Part shown: one piece after another, positions 59,420 to 64,000 of the stretch
How the letters are laid out: each line of letters begins with the position of its first letter
Position numbering within the stretch: the first letter of the stretch is position 1
Assembly (NCBI RefSeq): GCF_016865485.1
Contig: NZ_AP024452.1
Span: 1,634,501 to 1,698,500 of the forward strand
Direction: 5' to 3'
Length of the DNA: 64,000 nucleotides
Source of the DNA: Luteitalea sp. TBR-22
GTDB taxonomy: Bacteria; Acidobacteriota; Vicinamibacteria; Vicinamibacterales; Vicinamibacteraceae
Made by a program: the position numbers and the translations under genes
Notes under the pieces: model-generated
The model's input: the letters and a program-made list of their open reading frames with translations, nothing else
Databases searched by the model: none
Told to the model about the DNA's origin: nothing

Positions 59420-60835
59420 CTACTCGAAGATCTTGCCCGGGTTGAGGATCCCGTCGGGGTCCAGCGCCTGCTTGATCGCGCGCATCATCGCGATGGCGCC
59501 GTCGCCGGCTTCCTCGCGCAGGAAGCCGATCTTGTGCAGGCCGATGCCGTGCTCGCCGGAACAGGTGCCGCCGAGGGCGAGAGCGCGGCGCACCAGGGCG
59601 TGATTGAGGCCCTCGGCCGTGCGCCAGTCGTCCTCGTTGCCCGGCCGCACCAGGTACCCGAAGTGGAAGTTGCCGTCGCCGACGTGCCCGAGCAGGTAGT
59701 GGGGGAGCCCCGATGCCTCGGCCTCGGCGGCCGACGCGACCAGGCAGTCGGCGAGCCGGGAGATCGGCAGGCACGTGTCGGTGGAGATGACGCGGCGCCC
59801 GGGATTGGTGTGCAGGGCGGCGAAGTAGGCGTTGTGACGCGCCGTCCACAGTCGGGCGCGCTCCTCGGGCGAGGTCGCCCACGCGAAGGCCTCGCCGCCG
59901 TGCTCGGCGGCCAGCGCCTGCACGGTGCGCGCCTGCTCCTCGACCTCGTGGGCCGAGCCGTGGAACTCCATCAGCAACAGCGGCTGTTCCGGCAGCGACA
60001 GGCGCGAGTGGACGTTGACCATGCGCACGCCCTGCGCGTCGAGGAACTCGCAGCGCGCAATCGGGATGCCGAGCTGCACGATGGCCATCGCCGTCCGGAT
60101 GGCGGGCTCGATGGCCGGGAACGAGCAGGTCGCGGCACTTACGGCCTCGGGCAGCGGATGCAGGCGCAGCGTCACCTCGGTGATGACGCCGAGCGTGCCC
60201 TCGCTGCCGACCATCAGGCGTGTCAGGTCGTAGCCGGCGCTGCTCTTGCGGGCCCGCGTCCCGGTCCGGATCACCTCGCCGCGCGCGGTCACGACCTCCA
60301 GTGCGAGGACGTTCTCGCGCATCGTGCCGTAGCGCACCGCGTTGGTGCCGCTGGCGCGCGTCGCGCACATGCCGCCGATGGTCGCGTCGGCGCCGGGATC
60401 GACCGGGAAGAACAACCCGCGGCCTTCGAGCGCGCGGTTGACCGCCGTACGCACCACGCCCGGCTGCACGGTGATCGTCATGTCCTCGGCGTGCACCGCC
60501 AGGATGCGGGTCATGCGCCCGAGATCGAGGCTGATGCCGCCACGCACGGGCAGCAGGTGGCCCTCGAGCGACGTGCCCGCCCCGAACGGGATGACGGGCG
60601 TGCGATGCGCGGCCGCGAGGCGCACCGCATCGACGACGTCGGCGGTGGACTCGGCAAACACCACGGCGGCCGGCAGCGGCGTATGCGTGAAGGCGGACTC
60701 GTCGCGGCCGTGCTGCTCACGCACCGAGGCGACCGTGGAGCAGCGAGCGCCGAACCGCCGGGCGAGCGCCTCGAGCAGCGCCGGGGGCACGTCGGCCGGC
60801 GCCTGGTGCGCAGCGGGGGAGTCGGGGGCGATCAT
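59420..60835 (-). CDS. FAD-linked 2-hydroxy-acid dehydrogenase (GlcD/D-lactate dehydrogenase type)
   Basis: A 471-residue VAO-type flavoenzyme: PVIPFGAGTSLEGHLLPVRGGISLDL and GADATIGGMCATRASGTNAVRYGTM form the FAD site. MVGSEGTLGVITEVTLRLHP follows. The C-terminal oxidase domain holds HVGDGNFHFGYLVRP (metal-binding His pair) and GTCSGEHGIGLHK, ending ALDPDGILNPGKIFE. It oxidises glycolate or D-lactate in the cytoplasm. No GlcE or GlcF partner lies here, so the single-chain D-lactate dehydrogenase form is likely. The stop converges with the PAS-like gene 30 bases away. Confidence 0.92.
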   Translation of the reverse strand: MIAPDSPAAHQAPADVPPALLEALARRFGARCSTVASVREQHGRDESAFTHTPLPAAVVFAESTADVVDAVRLAAAHRTPVIPFGAGTSLEGHLLPVRGGISLDLGRMTRILAVHAEDMTITVQPGVVRTAVNRALEGRGLFFPVDPGADATIGGMCATRASGTNAVRYGTMRENVLALEVVTARGEVIRTGTRARKSSAGYDLTRLMVGSEGTLGVITEVTLRLHPLPEAVSAATCSFPAIEPAIRTAMAIVQLGIPIARCEFLDAQGVRMVNVHSRLSLPEQPLLLMEFHGSAHEVEEQARTVQALAAEHGGEAFAWATSPEERARLWTARHNAYFAALHTNPGRRVISTDTCLPISRLADCLVASAAEAEASGLPHYLLGHVGDGNFHFGYLVRPGNEDDWRTAEGLNHALVRRALALGGTCSGEHGIGLHKIGFLREEAGDGAIAMMRAIKQALDPDGILNPGKIFE

Positions 60836-60862
60836 GGGCGGCGCCGGTGTGCGGCCGACTCC

Positions 60863-62662
60863 CTACCGGTCACCCCTGGCGGGAGCCGGCCTCAGGACGA
60901 CGTAGGTGGGCAGCCCGATCGAGTCGAAGCGGGAGAGCAGGCTGCGCGCCGGCTCGGCGTCGGGATCCTCGGCCTGCACCTTGATCTTCACGTACGAGGC
61001 CAGCGCCGCCTTCACGCCGGCATCCTCGAACGTGGTCGCGTCCATCGTCAGGCAGTTCTTGCACCACGTCGCCCAGAAGTCGATGAGGACCGGCTTGTTC
61101 TCGCGCTCGGCCTGCGCCAGGCCCTCGGCCAGCGACGCCGTCCAGCCGCCCTTCAGCTTCTCCTCGACGCTGCGCGCCACGGCCCCCGCCTCGACGCGGC
61201 GGTTGTCGAACAGCGTCCACGCCAGGTGGGCATAGTAGGCCGCCGTCACCAGGATCAGCACGCCCATCGCCTGCTTGACGCGCACCATCCACGCGCCGGG
61301 CCTCGGCAGCGCGGCCATGCCGGCGCCAGCGAGCGGCCACGGCAGCGCCATCCCGAGTCCGAGCACGAACGGCAGCGCGAGGGCGAGGGTCGTGCCTCCG
61401 GCGTAGAGGCTGCTGGCAAACAGGATCACCTGGATGACGACCGGCGCCACGCACGCCCCGGCGAGCAGCGCGGCGACCGCCCCCATCGTGAAGGCCAGCA
61501 GCATCGACCCTCGGCGGCCCTGCGTCGACGGCCCCTGCGCGAGATTGGAGAAGTCGATCAGGATCACGTCGAACATCGCCAGCGCGAGCACGACGAACAG
61601 GATCGCGATCCCGAGGTTGAACCACGGCGACGCGTTCAGCGTGCCGAACGTCCCGGCGGTGAGGATGACCACCAGGCCGAGGACGCCGTACACCAGGGCC
61701 ATCGCGGCGCCGTAGGCCGACCCCAGCAGGAACCCGCGTCGCCGCGATCCGGCCTGCGCGCCCGCGCCGATGATGGCGAGGTTGATGGGCACCATCGGCA
61801 GGACGCACGGCGTCAGGTTCAGCGCGAGGCCGCCGAGCAGCACGATGACGAGGATCGCGATCGGGCCCTTGCCCTCGAGCAGCCCCTGCTGCCGCACGCC
61901 GCGCCCGGCGTCCTCGATGAAGCGGGTGAAGTCTGCTGCCGACAGGTAGCCGCCGGTGGTGCCCTGGACCGTGAAGCGGTCGAGCGTCTTCAGCACGTCG
62001 GCGTCGCTCGTGACCGACGGGGCCGACCGCCCGATCGACCGCGGCCCCGGCGCGGCGCCGGGCGCGACGCGACGACCCGCGTCGAGGGCGGCGAGCACGG
62101 GCGCCGGCGTCGTTCCGGCGGCCGGCGCGCCCGGCGCGACCTCGATCGTCCAGGACACGGTCGCCGTCTGCGGCGCGAAGCAGATCTTGTCGTCGCAGGC
62201 CTGGTACCGCAGGCGCCCCGGCACGACGATCGGTCCCGCGGCGGCGCCGGCCGCGACGGCGACCTCCGCGCCGACCACGAAGGCGTGATCGAAGACCGCC
62301 AGGGGCTGTGGCTGCCCTTCCTGCACGAAGTCCACGGGCGTCGGGTAAATCAGTTGCCGCACCTCCACACCTGCCGGGGCATCGACGGAGAGCACCGTGG
62401 CGATGAGCGACGGGTCGCGGGGCGCGTCCGACTGCACGTGCAGGCCTTCGGGCAGCGAGACGGCCAGGGCGAGACGGGTGGTGCCGCCCGGCGGGACGCG
62501 GGCAGCCTCGACGTGAGGCGTCACCTCGGCCTTCGGGCGGCGCATCTGCGCGTCGGCGGCGGTCGCCGCGGCCGCGAGGCACACCAGGGCGGTCAGGAGG
62601 GCGGTTGCCGCGCGGCGCGACAGGTCACCGAGTCGGGGCGAGGGCACCGGGAAGGACGTCAC
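60863..62662 (-). CDS. dsbD: Protein-disulfide reductase DsbD (thiol:disulfide interchange)
   Basis: A 599-residue three-part protein. The N-terminal part after the signal is the periplasmic DsbD-alpha domain, with CDDKICFAPQ holding its Cys pair. The membrane part has eight helices (~265-500) with the conserved LNLTPCVLPMVP. The C-terminal thioredoxin domain carries WATWCKNC (Cys-x-x-Cys, ~545). It moves reducing power from thioredoxin across the membrane to periplasmic partners, including cytochrome-maturation proteins. The GTG start at 62662 begins VTSFPVPSPR ahead of the signal. It is 27 bases upstream of the GlcD-type gene. Confidence 0.9.
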   Translation of the reverse strand: MTSFPVPSPRLGDLSRRAATALLTALVCLAAAATAADAQMRRPKAEVTPHVEAARVPPGGTTRLALAVSLPEGLHVQSDAPRDPSLIATVLSVDAPAGVEVRQLIYPTPVDFVQEGQPQPLAVFDHAFVVGAEVAVAAGAAAGPIVVPGRLRYQACDDKICFAPQTATVSWTIEVAPGAPAAGTTPAPVLAALDAGRRVAPGAAPGPRSIGRSAPSVTSDADVLKTLDRFTVQGTTGGYLSAADFTRFIEDAGRGVRQQGLLEGKGPIAILVIVLLGGLALNLTPCVLPMVPINLAIIGAGAQAGSRRRGFLLGSAYGAAMALVYGVLGLVVILTAGTFGTLNASPWFNLGIAILFVVLALAMFDVILIDFSNLAQGPSTQGRRGSMLLAFTMGAVAALLAGACVAPVVIQVILFASSLYAGGTTLALALPFVLGLGMALPWPLAGAGMAALPRPGAWMVRVKQAMGVLILVTAAYYAHLAWTLFDNRRVEAGAVARSVEEKLKGGWTASLAEGLAQAERENKPVLIDFWATWCKNCLTMDATTFEDAGVKAALASYVKIKVQAEDPDAEPARSLLSRFDSIGLPTYVVLRPAPARGDR

Positions 62663-62774
62663 CCCTGCATCGTAGCAAGCACGGGCCGGTCCAGGGGCCG
62701 ACCAGGCCCGGGCGGCGCGCGGTTGGCGGCCGGGTGAGAAAGAGGTGCCCGGGCGTTCACGCCGCAGCGGACCG

Positions 62775-63026
62775 TCATGCCCGTCGACGGGCTGCCGGCG
62801 CCAGGCCCGCCGCTGCCGCCGGCGCTCCGTCCCGGTCCTCGATGACGAAGTCGGCCTGATGTCCGCGGTCGCGGCAGTCGTCGTGCGGGTCATCGACGAT
62901 CAACAGCGCACGCGACGTCCAGGTGCGGTACAGGCCGACGCGGCAGCCGCAGGGCAGGACCCGCACCAGCAGGCACTGCGCCACCTCGAGCCGTTCCGCC
63001 GCGGTCATCATGCGTCCCACTGTCAT
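62775..63026 (-). CDS. Small Cys-rich hypothetical protein
   Basis: An 83-residue protein with GAGG six bases before its ATG. Its core CGCRVGLYRTWTSRALLIVDD ends in a Cys (HDDCRDRGHQ) and a His, so a CxC...C...H zinc site is possible. The tail is Ala-rich. I recall similar small proteins in other acidobacteria but cannot name a family. It precedes dsbD by about 110 bases with nothing else seen between them, and follows the regulator gene. Confidence 0.55.
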   Translation of the reverse strand: MTVGRMMTAAERLEVAQCLLVRVLPCGCRVGLYRTWTSRALLIVDDPHDDCRDRGHQADFVIEDRDGAPAAAAGLAPAARRRA

Positions 63027-63151
63027 CGGCCACCTCGTCGCGCTCGGCAGGCACTCGGCAGTTTCGACGGTGGGCGTGTTGGGAATCGGTGACACGTTGA
63101 TGGCGCCGCCGACACGGCGGTCGGCGCTGCCGGCGCGCGGCGTCGGCGCGG

Positions 63152-63877
63152 CTACTCGGCGTCGGCGAACTTGTAGCCCACGCCCCAGGCGGTGAGGATC
63201 AGGGCGGGCTGGCGGGGATCGCCCTCGAGCTTCTTCCGCAGGCGGCTCACCACGGTGTCCACGGTGCGCTCGGTGACGTATGCATCGTCCTTCCACACCG
63301 TCTGGAGGAGGCGGGCGCGGCTGAACACGATGCCCCGACGCGCCACGAGCTGGTGCAGGAGGTCGAACTCCTGGCGCGTCAGGTCGACGGGTGCGCCGTC
63401 GACGAGCACCTGCCGACGGTCGATGTCCATCGTCACGTGCGGGGCGAGCCGCAGCACGGTGGAGGGCGGCGTCGTCGGGTCGGCGCCGTCGGGCTGCGTG
63501 CGCCGCATCAGCGCGGCCACGCGGGCCTGCAGTTCCCTGACGCCGAACGGCTTGGTGAGGTAGTCGTCGGCGCCGCTGTCGAGGCCGATGACGATGTCGG
63601 CCTCGGAATCGCGTGCCGTGAGGATCAGGATGGGCGTGCCGGTGTTCACGCCGGCGGTCCGCACGGCGCGGCACAGCGAGATGCCATCCAGCCCCGGCAG
63701 CATCACGTCGAAGACCAGCAGGTCGAACTTCTGCGCGCGGGCGACGTCGAGCGCGTCGCGGCCATCGCCGATGTCCTCGACGCTGAAGCCGGCCAGCCCC
63801 AGGTGCAGGTGCAGCAACTCCCGGATGGCGGCGTCGTCCTCGACGACGAGCACGCGTCGGCCCTCGACATGCGACAT
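63152..63877 (-). CDS. OmpR/PhoB-family response regulator
   Basis: A 241-residue two-domain regulator. The receiver has VLVVEDDAAIR, the phospho-acceptor Asp in LLVFDVMLPGLDG, the Thr in ILILTARDSE and the Lys in DYLTKPFGVREL. After a linker, the winged helix-turn-helix DNA-binding domain is complete (VDLTRQEFDLLHQLVARRGIVFSRARLLQTVW ... ERTVDTVVSRLRKKLEGDPRQP). The start MSHVEGRR is chosen; an in-frame ATG at 63892 is the alternative. The partner kinase is not in this window. The 125-base gap to the next gene holds nothing recognisable. Confidence 0.93.
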   Translation of the reverse strand: MSHVEGRRVLVVEDDAAIRELLHLHLGLAGFSVEDIGDGRDALDVARAQKFDLLVFDVMLPGLDGISLCRAVRTAGVNTGTPILILTARDSEADIVIGLDSGADDYLTKPFGVRELQARVAALMRRTQPDGADPTTPPSTVLRLAPHVTMDIDRRQVLVDGAPVDLTRQEFDLLHQLVARRGIVFSRARLLQTVWKDDAYVTERTVDTVVSRLRKKLEGDPRQPALILTAWGVGYKFADAE

Positions 63878-63937
63878 GGCAGTGGGGCCCATGGTACGCC
63901 AGTGGGCGCCGCGGGCCGTGGCGGGTGAGCGGCGCGG

Positions 63938-64000
63938 TCAGCGCGTGCCGGCGACCACCGCCTGGCCGAGCGCCAGCCCGCCGTCGTTGGGCGGCACCTG
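63938..64000 (-). CDS. hypF: Carbamoyltransferase HypF-like, last 20 codons (5' part outside window)
   Basis: The last 63 bases read QVPPNDGGLALGQAVVAGTR and a TGA. The pattern VPPNDGGLALGQA is the conserved C-terminal signature of HypF, which makes the cyanide ligands of [NiFe] hydrogenase from carbamoyl phosphate. The rest lies beyond the right edge, so gene length and partners are unseen. Confidence rests on this one strong motif. Confidence 0.72.
   Translation of the reverse strand, partial: QVPPNDGGLALGQAVVAGTR

Noticed and set aside
59534-62737. A 1,067-codon open frame on the plus strand
   Set aside because: It is antisense to the GlcD-type and dsbD genes. Its translation is Arg/Gly/His-rich with no domain, a normal result of high G+C on the opposite strand. 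The minus-strand proteins have clear motifs.
1-64000. tRNA, rRNA or riboswitch genes
   Set aside because: I saw no cloverleaf, rRNA segment or recognisable riboswitch in the gaps I read through. A dedicated covariance-model scan would be needed to exclude short ones.

Overview
This window is about 70% G+C, and nearly all of it is packed with coding sequence. Several features suggest an Acidobacteriota chromosome, most likely class Vicinamibacteria. They are two large TonB-dependent receptors with an N-terminal carboxypeptidase-type regulatory domain, many secreted (Tat or Sec) sugar-phosphate isomerase/epimerase, DUF1080, amidohydrolase and SGNH-hydrolase genes, an ECF sigma factor next to a Ser/Thr kinase, and short tandem repeats between genes. 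This placement is inferred from gene content only; the window has no rRNA or other marker gene.

Layout. 1-4982: an RND efflux pump and its adaptor, divergent from a sigma-54 activator, with a matching -24/-12 promoter and upstream repeats between them. 5064-9513: TonB receptor, methyltransferase, membrane protein. 9656-14869: plus-strand sugar-type catabolic genes (two isomerase/epimerases, one of them frameshifted; DUF1080; SGNH hydrolase; Gfo/Idh oxidoreductase). 15119-20630: a tight three-gene unit of ECF sigma factor, membrane GAF/zinc-ribbon Ser/Thr kinase, and an 857-residue protein that joins a muramidase, a papain-like protease and an alpha/beta hydrolase. This is the best candidate for an undescribed system. 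20653-25058: PAP2 phosphatase, SGNH hydrolase, alpha/beta hydrolase, methyltransferase and a ferritin-like DUF892 protein. 25305-32156: signalling genes (a hybrid histidine kinase, then on the other strand a degenerate kinase, an HDOD protein and a receiver protein), with an intact IS5-type element between the two groups. 32319-36264: hemN-hemH-hemG, the last steps of heme synthesis. 36344-43538: PQQ-type propeller, isomerase, second TonB receptor, amidohydrolase. 43617-52369: LarA-like racemase, GNAT, an epimerase/DapA-like/amidohydrolase operon, a GIDE-like membrane protein and an FAD oxidase. 52503-58700: further secreted enzymes. 58781-64000: PAS-like sensor, GlcD-type oxidase, DsbD, a small Cys protein, an OmpR-type regulator, and the last codons of a HypF-like gene.

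Two themes cross the whole window. First, many gaps between genes hold tandem arrays of 7-base units. The same few units recur at distant loci in both orientations, usually directly after stop codons; one array has been split by the IS element, which left a CTAA target duplication. Second, three gaps carry TGGC-N7-TTGC sigma-54 promoter cores, correctly oriented in front of the efflux operon, the DUF892 gene and hemN.
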